NCBI RefSeq assembly: GCF_030412915.1
Contig: NZ_JAUHJR010000003.1
Coordinates: forward strand, 310,001-374,000
Length of the DNA stretch: 64,000 nt
Direction: 5' to 3'
Source: Nocardioides abyssi
GTDB lineage: Bacteria; Actinomycetota; Actinomycetes; Propionibacteriales; Nocardioidaceae
The notes below the pieces were generated by a model. That model saw nothing but the letters and a program-made list of their open reading frames with translations, had not been told where the DNA came from and searched no databases. The position numbers were made by a program, and so were the translations under genes. How positions within the stretch are numbered: position 1 is the stretch's first letter; the number at the start of each line of letters is the position of its first letter. Positions 49,781 to 60,029 of the stretch are shown piece after piece.

Positions 49781-49832
49781 GATCAAGGCACCCCCCGGCT
49801 CATCCCCGACGTTCCCTCAAGAGGTCCGCAAG
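49781..49832 (-). promoter_or_regulatory. Regulator boxes of TasA-like copy 2
   Basis: On the minus strand CTTGCGG-N4-CTTGAGG (49832-49815), 27 nt, CTTGATC (49787-49781), 9 nt before CAGAGT: the same layout as before copy 1. The half-sites are 11 bp apart. Confidence 0.6.
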
Positions 49833-49870
49833 TCCCCTGAGACACCGCGCCACGGCGTACTCGCCCCGGC

Positions 49871-51907
<2,037 letters not shown>

Positions 51908-51951
51908 ACCGGCGAGTTTCCCAGGTCGGCCGCTCGGCATGCCTCGGCCGC

Positions 51952-52032
51952 CACCTCCCGGCCCACCTCCCGGCCCAGATCCCGGCCCAGGTCCCGGTCC
52001 AGGTCCCGGCCCAGGTCCCGCCTCACGTCCCG
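51952..52032. repeat. Degenerate short tandem repeat
   Basis: About seven imperfect 12-bp units of the form CCCGGCCCAGGT between divergent nadE and the PhnB-like gene. The nadE-side frame reads as a Pro/Gly-rich stretch that is probably not translated. Confidence 0.6.
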
Positions 52033-52090
52033 GCGATGAGTCCCGCGCTCCCGCCGGGTCGGAGGTGTCACCACGACCCGAGGAGCCACC

Positions 52091-52588
52091 ATGACCGTCC
52101 ACCCGACCAGCATCAGCCCGTGCCTGTGGTTCGACGACCAGCTGGAGGAGGCGGCGGCGTTCTACGTGTCGGTCTTTCCCCGCTCCTCGCTGGGCCACCT
52201 CAGCCGCTACACCGAGGCCGGGCCCGGCGAGCCGGGGACGGTGATGGCGGGCGACTTCGTGCTCGACGGCATCACGTTCCGCGGGATCAACGGCGGCCCC
52301 CGGTTCCGGTTCACCGAGGCGGTGTCGTTCGAGATCTCCTGCCGCGACCAGGCGGAGGTGGACCACTACTGGGACGCGCTGCTGGCCGACGGCGGTGAGG
52401 AGTCGATGTGCGGCTGGCTCAAGGACCGGTTCGGCCTGTCCTGGCAGGTCGTCCCGACGCGGCTCTACGAGCTGGCCTCCGACCCCGACCCGGTCCGGGC
52501 CAACGCCGCCGTGCAGGCGATGCTCGGCATGCGGCGCATCGTGGTCGCCGACCTCGAGGCTGCGGTCGCGCAGGTCGCGCCGGCGTGA
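52091..52588 (+). CDS. VOC family (PhnB-like) protein
   Basis: A 165-residue protein of the PhnB/3-demethylubiquinone methyltransferase-like VOC family. Characteristic are [23 protein letters not shown], the [39 protein letters not shown] strand order, [33 protein letters not shown] and a C-terminal [19 protein letters not shown]. The function of this group is undetermined; metal-dependent chemistry is not certain because the usual metal ligands are weak. GAGGAGCC precedes ATG 52091. Confidence 0.88.
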   Translation: MTVHPTSISPCLWFDDQLEEAAAFYVSVFPRSSLGHLSRYTEAGPGEPGTVMAGDFVLDGITFRGINGGPRFRFTEAVSFEISCRDQAEVDHYWDALLADGGEESMCGWLKDRFGLSWQVVPTRLYELASDPDPVRANAAVQAMLGMRRIVVADLEAAVAQVAPA

Positions 52589-52688
52589 CCAGCGGCACAG
52601 GCGCCCGCGCGCGGCCCCGGCACTAGCCTGGAGGCGGTCCGTGGACCTCACCAGGAGGCCGCGAGATGACACCCGAGGGAGCCCTGCC

Positions 52689-53543
52689 ATGAGCGAGGAG
52701 ACCGCGCCGTACGGCACCGGACCGGCGAAGCCGGCCGCGAGCGCACCGGTCAAGCGCGTCCGCACCCACCACCTGCGCGAGATGAAGGAGCGCGGCGAGC
52801 GGTTCACGATGCTCACCGCCTACGAGCAGTACGCCGCGCAGACCTTCGACGAGGCCGGCATCGACGTCCTCCTGGTCGGCGACAGCGCCTCCAACAACGT
52901 CTTCGGCAACGAGACCTCGCTGCCGGTGACCGTCGACGAGCTGCTGCCCCTCGCCCGCGCGGTCACCCGCACCGCCCGGCGCGCGCTGGTCGTCGCGGAC
53001 CTGCCGTTCGGCAGCTACCAGGCCTCCCCGGAGCAGGCCTACCTCACCGCCGTCCGGTTCATGAAGGAGGCGGGCGCCCACGCGGTCAAGCTCGAGGGCG
53101 GCGTCGAGATGGCGCCGCAGGTGCGCAAGCTCGTCGAGGGCGGCATCCCGGTGATGGCCCACATCGGCTTCACCCCGCAGAGCGAGCACACCCTCGGCGG
53201 CTACCGCGTCCAGGGCCGCGGCGAGGCGGCGAAGCGGGTGCTCGAGGAGGCCCGCGCGATGGAGGACGCCGGCGCGTTCGCCGTCGTCATGGAGATGGTC
53301 CCCGGCGACGTCGCCGCGGAGGTCACCTCCTCGCTCGCGATCCCGACCATCGGCATCGGCGCGGGCGTCGGCTGCGACGGCCAGGTGCTGGTCTGGCAGG
53401 ACGCCTTCGGCCTGCGGACGGCGCGGATGCCGCGCTTCGTCAAGCAGTACGCCGACCTGCACGGCGTCCTGCTCGCGGCCGCCCAGGAGTACGCCGCCGA
53501 CGTCAAGGCCGGCACGTTCCCGGGGCCCGAGCACACGTTCTGA
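52689..53543 (+). CDS. panB: 3-methyl-2-oxobutanoate hydroxymethyltransferase
   Basis: A 284-residue PanB for pantothenate synthesis: it transfers hydroxymethyl from methylene-tetrahydrofolate to 2-ketoisovalerate, giving ketopantoate. Motifs are [60 protein letters not shown] (metal and substrate), [11 protein letters not shown] and [25 protein letters not shown]. The N-terminal 25 residues are an Ala/Pro extension. GAGGGAG precedes ATG 52689. TAGCCT at 52625-52630 could be its promoter, giving a leader of about 50 nt. Confidence 0.95.
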   Translation: MSEETAPYGTGPAKPAASAPVKRVRTHHLREMKERGERFTMLTAYEQYAAQTFDEAGIDVLLVGDSASNNVFGNETSLPVTVDELLPLARAVTRTARRALVVADLPFGSYQASPEQAYLTAVRFMKEAGAHAVKLEGGVEMAPQVRKLVEGGIPVMAHIGFTPQSEHTLGGYRVQGRGEAAKRVLEEARAMEDAGAFAVVMEMVPGDVAAEVTSSLAIPTIGIGAGVGCDGQVLVWQDAFGLRTARMPRFVKQYADLHGVLLAAAQEYAADVKAGTFPGPEHTF

Positions 53544-53569
53544 GCCTTCTCAGCAGGTCGACCGGCGGC

Positions 53570-53575
53570 TAGCGT
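53570..53575 (+). promoter_or_regulatory. -10 element (TAGCGT) of PQQ-type dehydrogenase gene
   Basis: TAGCGT, 7 nt, then ATG 53583; leaderless arrangement. Confidence 0.5.
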
Positions 53576-53582
53576 CGCCCCC

Positions 53583-54746
53583 ATGCGCGCGCTCTCGGTC
53601 GGCCTGCTGCCCTCGCTCCTCCTCGTCCTCCCGGCGGCCCCGGCCGGCGCGCTCGTCGCCGACGGGCACTCGGTCGCCCCTGCGGCGGCCGCCGGCAAGG
53701 CCACGCCGGGCCTGCGGGTGCGGACGGTCGTCTCCGGCCTGGACAAGCCGTGGGACGTCAAGCCGATCCCGGGCGGTCGGCTGCTCGTCACCGAGCGCGA
53801 CCGCGCTCGCGTGCTGGTCGTGAAGGGTGGTCGGGCGCGGCCGCTGGACTTCCCCAGCGGGTCGGTCTGGGTCTCCGGCGAGACCGGCCTGATGTCGCTC
53901 GAGGTCGACCCGGACTTCCGGCGCAACAAGCGGTTCTACACCTGCCAGGGCGGGTTCACCGGCGGTGGCGGCCACGACGTGCGCGTGATGGCCTGGAAGC
54001 TGAAGGACGGCGCGGCCAAGCCGGTGCGCAAGCTCGTCGGCGGGTTCCCCACCTCCAGCGGCCGCCACGGCGGCTGCCGGCTGCTCATCGCGCGCAACGG
54101 CTCGCTCATGGTCGGCACCGGCGACGCCGCCGTCGGGACCAACCCGCGCGACTTGACCTCGCTGGGCGGCAAGGTGCTGCGCCTCGACCGCCGCACCGGC
54201 AAGCCGTGGCCGGGCAACCCGTTCGCGAAGGCCGCCGACCGCGCCCAGCGCTACGTCTTCACCTACGGCCACCGCAACGTCCAGGGCCTGGCCCAGCGCG
54301 CCGACGGCACGATCTGGTCGGTCGAGCAGGGCAGCTACCGCGACGACGAGGTCAACCGGCTCGTGCGGGGCGGCGACCACGGCTGGCACCCGGTCCCCGG
54401 CTACAACGAGCAGGTCCCGATGACCGACCAGTCGCTCCCCGGCAAGCAGCGCGAGGCCCGCTGGTCCTCGGGCGACCCGACGCTCGCGACGTCCGGCGCG
54501 GACTGGGTGCGCGGGAAGCGGTGGGGGTCGTACGCCGGCATGCTCGCCGTCGGCGTGCAGAAGGGCGAGCGCGTGCTGTTCCTGCGCTTCGACGGCAAGG
54601 GGCGGCTGAAGGGGTCGCGCACGCCCGCGGCGCTGCGCCAGTACGGCCGGATCCGCTCGGTCGTCTCCGCCCCGAACGGCGACCTGCTGGTCACCACCGA
54701 CAACGGCTCCGGCCGCGACCGGCTGCTGCGGGTCAGCCCGCGCTGA
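53583..54746 (+). CDS. Secreted PQQ-dependent sugar dehydrogenase-like protein
   Basis: A 387-residue exported beta-propeller of the glucose/sorbosone (aldose sugar) dehydrogenase family. After a signal peptide (MRALSVGLLPSLLLVLPAAPAGA) come VVSGLDKPWDVKPIPGGRLLVTERD, GLMSLEVDPDFRRNKRFYTC, GRHGGCRLLIARNGSLMVGTGDAAVGTNPRDLTSLGGKVLRLDRRTGKPWPGNP, YGHRNVQGLAQRADGTIWSVEQG and DDEVNRLVRGGDHGWHPVPGYN. The His in GRHGG and the GHRN motif correspond to catalytic and PQQ-binding residues. The substrate and actual cofactor use are unproven. Its end overlaps the convergent glycosyltransferase end by 14 bp. Confidence 0.88.
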   Translation: MRALSVGLLPSLLLVLPAAPAGALVADGHSVAPAAAAGKATPGLRVRTVVSGLDKPWDVKPIPGGRLLVTERDRARVLVVKGGRARPLDFPSGSVWVSGETGLMSLEVDPDFRRNKRFYTCQGGFTGGGGHDVRVMAWKLKDGAAKPVRKLVGGFPTSSGRHGGCRLLIARNGSLMVGTGDAAVGTNPRDLTSLGGKVLRLDRRTGKPWPGNPFAKAADRAQRYVFTYGHRNVQGLAQRADGTIWSVEQGSYRDDEVNRLVRGGDHGWHPVPGYNEQVPMTDQSLPGKQREARWSSGDPTLATSGADWVRGKRWGSYAGMLAVGVQKGERVLFLRFDGKGRLKGSRTPAALRQYGRIRSVVSAPNGDLLVTTDNGSGRDRLLRVSPR

Positions 54747-55911
54747 CCCGGCCGGCGAGCTCCTCCAGGAGCGGCACGACGTCGGCGACCGGCGGCAGCG
54801 CGGCCATCTCGTCGGCGACGGCGCGCGCGCACGCGGCGTACTGCTCCTCGTGCAGCACCGCGGCGAGCGCCGCCGGCAGCGCGCCGGCCGCCCCGACGCC
54901 ACCGGTCACCGCGACGCCGGCCCCGCACGCGGCGACGTGCTCGGCGTTGAGGAACTGGTCGGAGGCGAAGAGCGGCAGCACGACCTGCGGCACCCCGGCG
55001 GCGAGCGCCGCCATCGTCGTCCCGAAGCCACCGTGGCCGACCACCGCCGCGGCGTGCGGGAGCACCTCGGCCTGCGGCCACCAGCGCTCGACGCGCGTGT
55101 TGGCCGGCACCCGCAGGTCGGCGGGGTCGAAGCCGTTGCCGGTGGTCATGAGCACGCGCACGGGCTCGTCGGCGAGCGCCTCGAGGGCCGCGTCGTACAC
55201 CCCGGCGACGGTGGGGATCCCGGCCGCCACCGACCCGAACGACACGTAGACCAGCGGCTGGTCCGGGTCGCCCCACCGCTCGGGCAGCAGGCCCATCGGG
55301 GCCGGCGGCGTCTCGCGGTAGCGGTGCAGCGGCCCGCTCGCCAGCCGCTCCCCGCAGGCGTCGTCGAGCCGGGCCGGGACGCTCGTGAACGTCGTCGCCC
55401 CGCGCAGCGCCGCGCAGCAGGTGCCGGGCGGAAGGCCGACGAGCCCGTCGAGCTCCCCCAGCGGATCGGTGAGGTACGCCGCCACGCGACCCATCAGCGC
55501 GGAGACGTTCACCGCCACCACGGCCTGCGGGATCCCGGCCGCGAGGGCCGCGGCGAGCGAGCCGAGCTCGACCGGCTCGCGCAGGACCAGGTCGGGCCGC
55601 CACATCTCGACGACCTCGGTGACCCCGGGCAGCGCGGCCCGGGCGTCGAGCCGGCCGAACACCTCGGTCACGACCAGCCGGTTCGCCTCCTCGGTGCTGA
55701 GCGTCGGCAGCCGCCCCATCACCGGCCCCAGCTGCTCGGGCGGGACGTCGTCGAACGGCAGGTGCAGCAGGCCGCTGCGGGCCACCTCCGGCGCGAACGA
55801 CCCGGGAGCGGCCACGGCGACCCGGTGGCCCGCGTCCACGCAGGCGCGCGCCACCGGGACGAGCGGGCCGAAGTGGCCGGAGCCCGCGGTGCTGGCGACG
55901 AGCACGCGCAT
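54733..55911 (-). CDS. Glycosyltransferase family 1 (UGT/macrolide-type)
   Basis: A 392-residue GT-B fold glycosyltransferase. The N-terminal acceptor domain starts VLVASTAGSGHFGPLVPVARACVDAGHRVAVAAP; the C-terminal donor domain contains VYVSFGSVAAG, RWWPQAEVLPHAAAVVGHGGFGTTMAALAAGVPQVVLPLFASDQFLNA, the HGGxGT signature of natural-product and macrolide glycosyltransferases. It may glycosylate a lipid, steroid or antibiotic; the acceptor is unknown. GACGCT 6 nt before ATG 55911 suggests leaderless translation. It is 84 bp downstream of the ABC transporter genes but need not be related. Confidence 0.88.
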   Translation of the reverse strand: MRVLVASTAGSGHFGPLVPVARACVDAGHRVAVAAPGSFAPEVARSGLLHLPFDDVPPEQLGPVMGRLPTLSTEEANRLVVTEVFGRLDARAALPGVTEVVEMWRPDLVLREPVELGSLAAALAAGIPQAVVAVNVSALMGRVAAYLTDPLGELDGLVGLPPGTCCAALRGATTFTSVPARLDDACGERLASGPLHRYRETPPAPMGLLPERWGDPDQPLVYVSFGSVAAGIPTVAGVYDAALEALADEPVRVLMTTGNGFDPADLRVPANTRVERWWPQAEVLPHAAAVVGHGGFGTTMAALAAGVPQVVLPLFASDQFLNAEHVAACGAGVAVTGGVGAAGALPAALAAVLHEEQYAACARAVADEMAALPPVADVVPLLEELAGRVSAG

Positions 55912-55995
55912 GGCTCCAGCGTCGCAGCGGACGCGCCCCGGCGAATCGCCCAGGCTGGGGACGCCCTCGCGACCCGGTCCCGCGTCGAGGTGTGC

Positions 55996-56775
55996 TCAGG
56001 CAGCGATCGCCCGGCGCACCTCCTCGCGCAGCTCGACGTACTCCGGCAGCGCACGGATCTCCTCGGCCGGCACCCGCTCGCCGTGGTCGGTGAAGACCGC
56101 GCGCTCGTCGAGCACGATCCGGCCCGGGCGCGGGCTCATCACCAGCACGCGCGAGCCGAGGAAGACCGCCTCGTCGACGCTGTGGGTGATGAACAGGATG
56201 GTCCGGCCGGTCGAGCGCCAGATCGCCAGCAGCTCGTCCTGGAGCCGCTCGCGGGTGAGCGCGTCGAGCGCACCGAACGGCTCGTCCATGAGCACGATGT
56301 CCGGCTCGTTGGCGAGCACCCGCGCGATCTGGCAGCGCTGCTGCATGCCGCCGGACAGCTCGTAGGGCCGGTGGTCGGCGAACTCGGCGAGGCCGACGAG
56401 GTCGAGGTAGCGCCGGGCCGCGTCGCGGCGCGCGGGGCCGTCGACGCCGCGCAGCCGCGGGCCGAGCTCGACGTTGCGGCGCACCGAGAGCCACGGGAAG
56501 AGCGTCGGCTGCTGGAAGACGACGCCTCGCTCGGCGGCCGGGCCGTCGACCGGGCGGCCGCCCACGGTGACCTCACCCTCGCTGGGGCTCAGGAAGCCCG
56601 CGAGCAGCCGCAGCAGCGTGGTCTTGCCGCAGCCGGACGGGCCGGCGATCGTCACCAGCTCCCCCGGCTCGATGCGCAGGTCGACCGGCCCGAGTGCCGG
56701 GACGGCGGCACCACCCACGGAGAAGTGGTGCCGCACGTCCTCGAACGCGATGCCGCGGGGCGCCAGCTCAGCCAC
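55996..56775 (-). CDS. ABC transporter ATP-binding protein (SsuB/TauB/NrtD type)
   Basis: A 259-residue ABC ATPase: Walker A GPSGCGKTT, Q-loop VVFQQPTLFPWLSV, signature LSGGMQQRCQIARVLAN, Walker B IVLMDEPFGALDALTRERL and H-loop LFITHSVDEAVFLGSRVLVM. The C-terminal RPGRIVLDERAVFTDHGERV is typical of the nitrate/sulfonate/taurine subgroup. It overlaps the substrate-binding protein gene by 8 bp and completes the permease-binding protein-ATPase operon. Confidence 0.94.
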   Translation of the reverse strand: MAELAPRGIAFEDVRHHFSVGGAAVPALGPVDLRIEPGELVTIAGPSGCGKTTLLRLLAGFLSPSEGEVTVGGRPVDGPAAERGVVFQQPTLFPWLSVRRNVELGPRLRGVDGPARRDAARRYLDLVGLAEFADHRPYELSGGMQQRCQIARVLANEPDIVLMDEPFGALDALTRERLQDELLAIWRSTGRTILFITHSVDEAVFLGSRVLVMSPRPGRIVLDERAVFTDHGERVPAEEIRALPEYVELREEVRRAIAA

Positions 56776-57853
56776 CGACGGCGCTCCTCGCCGGGCCGGC
56801 GTCGACGTGGTCGGCGTACTGCTTCTGGTCGCCGACGGCGTCGATGCCGCCCTGGTCGAGCAGGAAGCCCGCGGTGGTGAGCAGGTCCTTCGGGAAGGAG
56901 CCGGAGAGGTAGTCGACCTGCTCCTGCGCGCTGAGGTAGGACAGCCCGCCGAACTGCTTCTCGGCGTCGGCGGGGTCGATGCCGAGCACCACCGCGACCG
57001 ACTCGGCGGCCGTGGCCGGGTCGTCCTTGATCAGCCCGACGGCGTGGTCCTGGACCCTGGCCCACTGGGCCATGAACTCCGGGTTCTCCGCCAGGAACGC
57101 CTTGTCCGCGGTCCCGACGTCGAACGTCGGGCGCCCGGCCTTCGCGGTGTCGGCGCTGGAGAGGATGCGCGTGCCGCCGTCCTCGAGCAGCTGGCTCTGC
57201 ACCGGGTCCCAGACCCAGGCGGCGTCGATCTGGTCGCCCTGCCAGGCGCCGGGCATCTTCTCGGGGTCGAGGTTGATCACCTCGACGTCGGTGGCCGGGT
57301 CCAGGCCCGCCTCGTCGAGCGCCTGGAGCAGCGAGTAGTGAGCGGTGCTGCTGAACGGCACCCCGATCTTCCCGCCCTCCAGGTCGGCGATGTCGGTGAC
57401 CTCGGGGTCACGGGCGACGAGCGACTCGGCCTCGCCGATGACGTCGTGGATCCAGACGACCGCGAGGTCGACGTCGCGCACGACCGGCTCGGAGGAGGCG
57501 ATCGTGGCCGGGGACGAACCCATCAGGCCGAGGTCGACGTCGCCGGAGCCGTAGTACTTCACCACGTCGCCGCCCGAGGCCGCCTGGACCCACGAGATGT
57601 CCGCGTTGGGCAGGCAGGCCTCGAGCAGGCCGAGGTCCTTGACGACCAGGTCGGCGTTGGGGATCGCCTGCCACGCGATGCGCGCGGTCGTGGTCACCGA
57701 CTCGTCGGGCTCCCACGGGCAGGCCGAGACCTCGGCCGCGTCGGTCTCGGTGGTGGCGCTGCTGCTGCGCCCGGACTCCACGCAGCCGGTCAGGGACAGG
57801 GCCAGGCCGGTCGCGGCCAGGGCTGCGGCGGGCCGCGTCAGTCGTGTCTTCAC
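56768..57853 (-). CDS. ABC transporter substrate-binding lipoprotein (TauA/SsuA-like)
   Basis: A 361-residue lipoprotein: signal with lipobox LSLTGC (Cys24). The mature part has the NMT1/TauA-type start ARIAWQAIPNADLVVKDLGLLEACLPNADISWVQAASGGDVVKYYGSGDVDLGLMGSSPATIA, where the GDxDxGxMGSSP loop binds the ligand. DIADLEGGKIGVPFSSTAHYSLLQALDEAGLDPATDVEVINLDPEKMPGAWQGDQIDAAWVWDP follows. This family carries taurine, sulfonates, nitrate or similar; the exact ligand is unclear. GTG 57853 has AGGAGA before it. The upstream permease gene ends 31 bp before. Confidence 0.92.
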   Translation of the reverse strand: MKTRLTRPAAALAATGLALSLTGCVESGRSSSATTETDAAEVSACPWEPDESVTTTARIAWQAIPNADLVVKDLGLLEACLPNADISWVQAASGGDVVKYYGSGDVDLGLMGSSPATIASSEPVVRDVDLAVVWIHDVIGEAESLVARDPEVTDIADLEGGKIGVPFSSTAHYSLLQALDEAGLDPATDVEVINLDPEKMPGAWQGDQIDAAWVWDPVQSQLLEDGGTRILSSADTAKAGRPTFDVGTADKAFLAENPEFMAQWARVQDHAVGLIKDDPATAAESVAVVLGIDPADAEKQFGGLSYLSAQEQVDYLSGSFPKDLLTTAGFLLDQGGIDAVGDQKQYADHVDAGPARSAVGG

Positions 57854-57884
57854 AGGTTCTCCTCCATGCGGCCGTGCGGCCGGT

Positions 57885-58781
57885 TCACGCCTTGCCCCGC
57901 CACGGGACAAGGGACTTCTCCAGGGACTTCAACCCGAGGTCGAGAGCGATGGCCGCGAGGCCGATCACGAGGATGGAGGCAATGACCAGCGGCGTCCGCA
58001 GCTGCTCGCCCGCCAGGTAGGCCAGCCCGCCGATACCGGGGATGCCGTTGGCGATCTCCGCGGCCACGACCGTGGTCCACGCGAAGCCGGTCGCGACCCG
58101 GATGCCGGTCAGCACCTCCGGCAGGGTCGCCGGCAGGACCACCGCGGTCAGGGTCTGCCGGCGCGAGGCGCCCAGGGAACGCACCGCGTTGACCTGGTCC
58201 TCGCGGACGCCGCGCACCCCGCTGATCGTCGCCATCGCGACCGGCGGGAAGGCTGCGAGGAACAGCAGCCAGATCTTGGAGGTGTCGCCGATCCCGAACC
58301 AGACGATGAGCAGGCCGATGTAGGCCAGCGGCGGGAGCGAGCGCAGGAAGTTCAGGTACGGCTCCAGCACCACGCCGAGCCAGGTCGTGCCCATCAGCAG
58401 GCCGAGCGGCACCCCGAGCAGCACTCCCCCGCCGACGCCGATCGCGATCCGCTGCAGGCTGGCGAGCAGGTGCTCCCACAGGTAGTAGTTCTGCTCGCCG
58501 CGCACGATCCGCTCCGAGCCCGCGCTGACCGGGTGGTCGGTGTTGGCGCGCACGAACGCGTCCCACACGTCACCAGGCGGCGGCAGGTAGAGCGGCCGGA
58601 CCAGCCCGGTGCGGGTGACCAGCCACCAGCCCAGGAGCAGCACCGACAGCGAGCCGGCGTGGATCGCGAGCCGCTGCAGGCGCGTACGCCGCCGGGCGGC
58701 CCGCTCCGCGCGGCGCGGGTCGGTGGTGGTCCCGCGGCGCAGGGCGGCGGGGGTGGTCGAGGCAGCCTCGAGCAGGGCCAT
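57885..58781 (-). CDS. ABC transporter permease (TauC/SsuC-like)
   Basis: A 298-residue inner-membrane permease. It has a cytosolic Arg-rich N-terminus, then about six TM helices starting at LSVLLLGWWLVTRTGL; the EAA loop reads LGASRRQTLTAVVLPATLPEVLTGIRVATGFAWTTVVAAE. An insertion between the first two helices (residues about 60-95) is longer than usual, with NTDHPVSAGSERIVRGEQNYYLWEH. The start at ATG 58781 follows GGAGGAG. It is the first gene of the transport operon; a palindrome lies in its promoter region. Confidence 0.92.
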   Translation of the reverse strand: MALLEAASTTPAALRRGTTTDPRRAERAARRRTRLQRLAIHAGSLSVLLLGWWLVTRTGLVRPLYLPPPGDVWDAFVRANTDHPVSAGSERIVRGEQNYYLWEHLLASLQRIAIGVGGGVLLGVPLGLLMGTTWLGVVLEPYLNFLRSLPPLAYIGLLIVWFGIGDTSKIWLLFLAAFPPVAMATISGVRGVREDQVNAVRSLGASRRQTLTAVVLPATLPEVLTGIRVATGFAWTTVVAAEIANGIPGIGGLAYLAGEQLRTPLVIASILVIGLAAIALDLGLKSLEKSLVPWRGKA

Positions 58782-58842
58782 GGCGCGGTGGCTCCTCCGG
58801 ACAGGACGGACGTCGGACGCGCACCCCCGATGGTGCGGAACC

Positions 58843-58848
58843 GATCTA
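58843..58848 (-). promoter_or_regulatory. -10 element (TAGATC) of the ABC transporter operon
   Basis: On the minus strand TAGATC, about 62 bp before ATG 58781. It is placed just downstream of a palindrome that could be its operator. Confidence 0.4.
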
Positions 58849-58887
58849 ACCACATCGACTCAGTCGACTTACACGGGCAACCACATC
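58848..58887 (-). promoter_or_regulatory. Operator-like palindrome and direct repeats before ABC transporter
   Basis: TCGACT-C-AGTCGA at 58855-58867 is a perfect palindrome, flanked by two direct repeats AACCACATC (58848-58856 and 58879-58887, 31 bp apart). The palindrome would cover the -35 region of the transporter promoter. Confidence 0.45.
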
Positions 58888-58965
58888 TCGGACCAGTCGG
58901 CGCGTCGCGCGCCGCCGGGAGGAGCGCCCGGGTCCCGGACTTCCCGGGCCGGGCTCAGGCCGGGC

Positions 58966-59262
58966 TCAGGCCGTCCAGCCGAGGAACGCCCCGCCGGCGT
59001 TGACCAGCACGAACCACCCCACCAGCACCGCGGCGCCGAGCCACGGCAGGCGGTCGGGGTGCGGGGTCCACCACGCGCAGGCCAGCACGAACGACGCGAG
59101 CCACACCAGCATCAGCCCGACGACGCCCCACCACGGCGCGACGAGCCCGCTGGCGGCGTACGGGAAGAACGCGGTGGCGACCAGCCCCATCCCGATGAAC
59201 GGGCGGGGCGAGATGGCGCGGGGGTTGTGCGGGCGGACCTTGCGACGACGCGAGAGATCCAA
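58966..59262 (-). CDS. Hypothetical three-helix membrane protein
   Basis: A 98-residue protein with a basic N-terminus (LDLSRRRKVRPHNPRAISPRPF) and three TM helices (IGMGLVATAFFPYAASGLV, WGVVGLMLVWLASFVLACAWW, LPWLGAAVLVGWFVLVNAGGAFLG). A TTG at 59262, two bases after the stop of the upstream gene, is the most likely start; other in-frame starts would lie within that gene or remove the first helix. The family is unknown. Confidence 0.65.
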   Translation of the reverse strand: MDLSRRRKVRPHNPRAISPRPFIGMGLVATAFFPYAASGLVAPWWGVVGLMLVWLASFVLACAWWTPHPDRLPWLGAAVLVGWFVLVNAGGAFLGWTA

Positions 59263-59264
59263 GC

Positions 59265-59501
59265 TCAGGCCCCGGGCTCGGCGGGCGGCTCGGTGGGCGG
59301 CTCGGCCGACGGGTCGGCGTCGTCGTTCCATTCGGGGTCGTTGTCCCAGGCCTCGTTGCGCTCCTGGGTCTTCTCCAGCGCACGCTCGGCCTCGGCGGCC
59401 GACGGGTAGGGACCGAGCCGGTGCCGGCTGGGACAGAGGTTGTCCCTGGTCTCGACGCGGTGGTGCTTGACGCAGAACCAGTACTCCTCGGGCTCGCTCA
59501 T
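59265..59501 (-). CDS. Small hypothetical protein (78 aa, acidic C-terminus)
   Basis: A 78-residue protein, MSEPEEYWFCVKHHRVETRDNL-type N-terminus with a Cys/His pair (FCVKHHRVE, LCPSRHRLG) that could bind zinc, then GPYPSAAEAERALEKTQERNEAW, a short amphipathic helix, and a Glu/Asp/Pro-rich tail. It looks like a common actinobacterial protein of unknown function. It is the first of a two-gene unit with the membrane protein downstream. Confidence 0.75.
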   Translation of the reverse strand: MSEPEEYWFCVKHHRVETRDNLCPSRHRLGPYPSAAEAERALEKTQERNEAWDNDPEWNDDADPSAEPPTEPPAEPGA

Positions 59502-59523
59502 GGCCCGAAGGTACCCGCGCGGC

Positions 59524-59976
59524 TCAGGTCAGGTCGTCGTACGACGCCTGGCCGGTCTCGGCGAGCCGCCGCTCCACCCGCAGCACCGCCACCTCGTGCT
59601 CGGGGTCGCCGCTCATCGCCGCGGCCAGCCGCAGGTGGGGCAGCGCCTCGACCAGCCGGGCCTGCCGCTCCAGCGCGCGGCCGAGGGCGTGGCGGGCCCA
59701 GTCGTCGTCGGGGTTCTCGCTCACCAACGAGGCGAGCTCCTCCTCGGCCCGACCGAGCTGGGCGCGCAGCAGGTACGCCCACGCCCGCAGCGACCGCAGG
59801 CCGGTGTTGCCCGGCTCCTGCGCCAGCGCCGGCTCGATCACCGAGAGCGCCTCCACCGGCGCGCGGCGCGCGAGCAGGTCGTGGGCGGTGCGGTACGCCG
59901 ACTCGTGCCCCCGCTGCCCCGGGAAGACCAGCGGTGGCGCCTTCAGCTCAGCCGGCTCCTGGTTCGACTCCTCCAT
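59524..59976 (-). CDS. Tetratricopeptide-repeat protein
   Basis: A 150-residue helical protein. TPR-like pairs: AYRTAHDLLARRAPVEALSVIEPALAQEPGNTGLRSLRAWAYLLRAQLGRAEEELASLVSENPDDDWARHALGRALERQARLVEALPHLRLAAAMSGDPEHEVAVLRVERRL, about three repeats, where the W/L/G/Y, A, P positions are conserved. ATG 59976 begins MEESNQEPAELKAPPLVFPG. It is divergent from rnpB, 53 bp away. It is likely a small protein-interaction module; partner unknown. Confidence 0.82.
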   Translation of the reverse strand: MEESNQEPAELKAPPLVFPGQRGHESAYRTAHDLLARRAPVEALSVIEPALAQEPGNTGLRSLRAWAYLLRAQLGRAEEELASLVSENPDDDWARHALGRALERQARLVEALPHLRLAAAMSGDPEHEVAVLRVERRLAETGQASYDDLT

Positions 59977-60029
59977 GCCGTCCAACCTACGACGCGTGCG
60001 GGGGCCGCCGGGACTGTGCGATCCTTGCC

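Noticed and set aside
59955-59985. tRNA T-loop-like GGTTCGACTCC
   Set aside because: No acceptor, D or anticodon arm can be folded around it, and it lies inside the start of the TPR gene.
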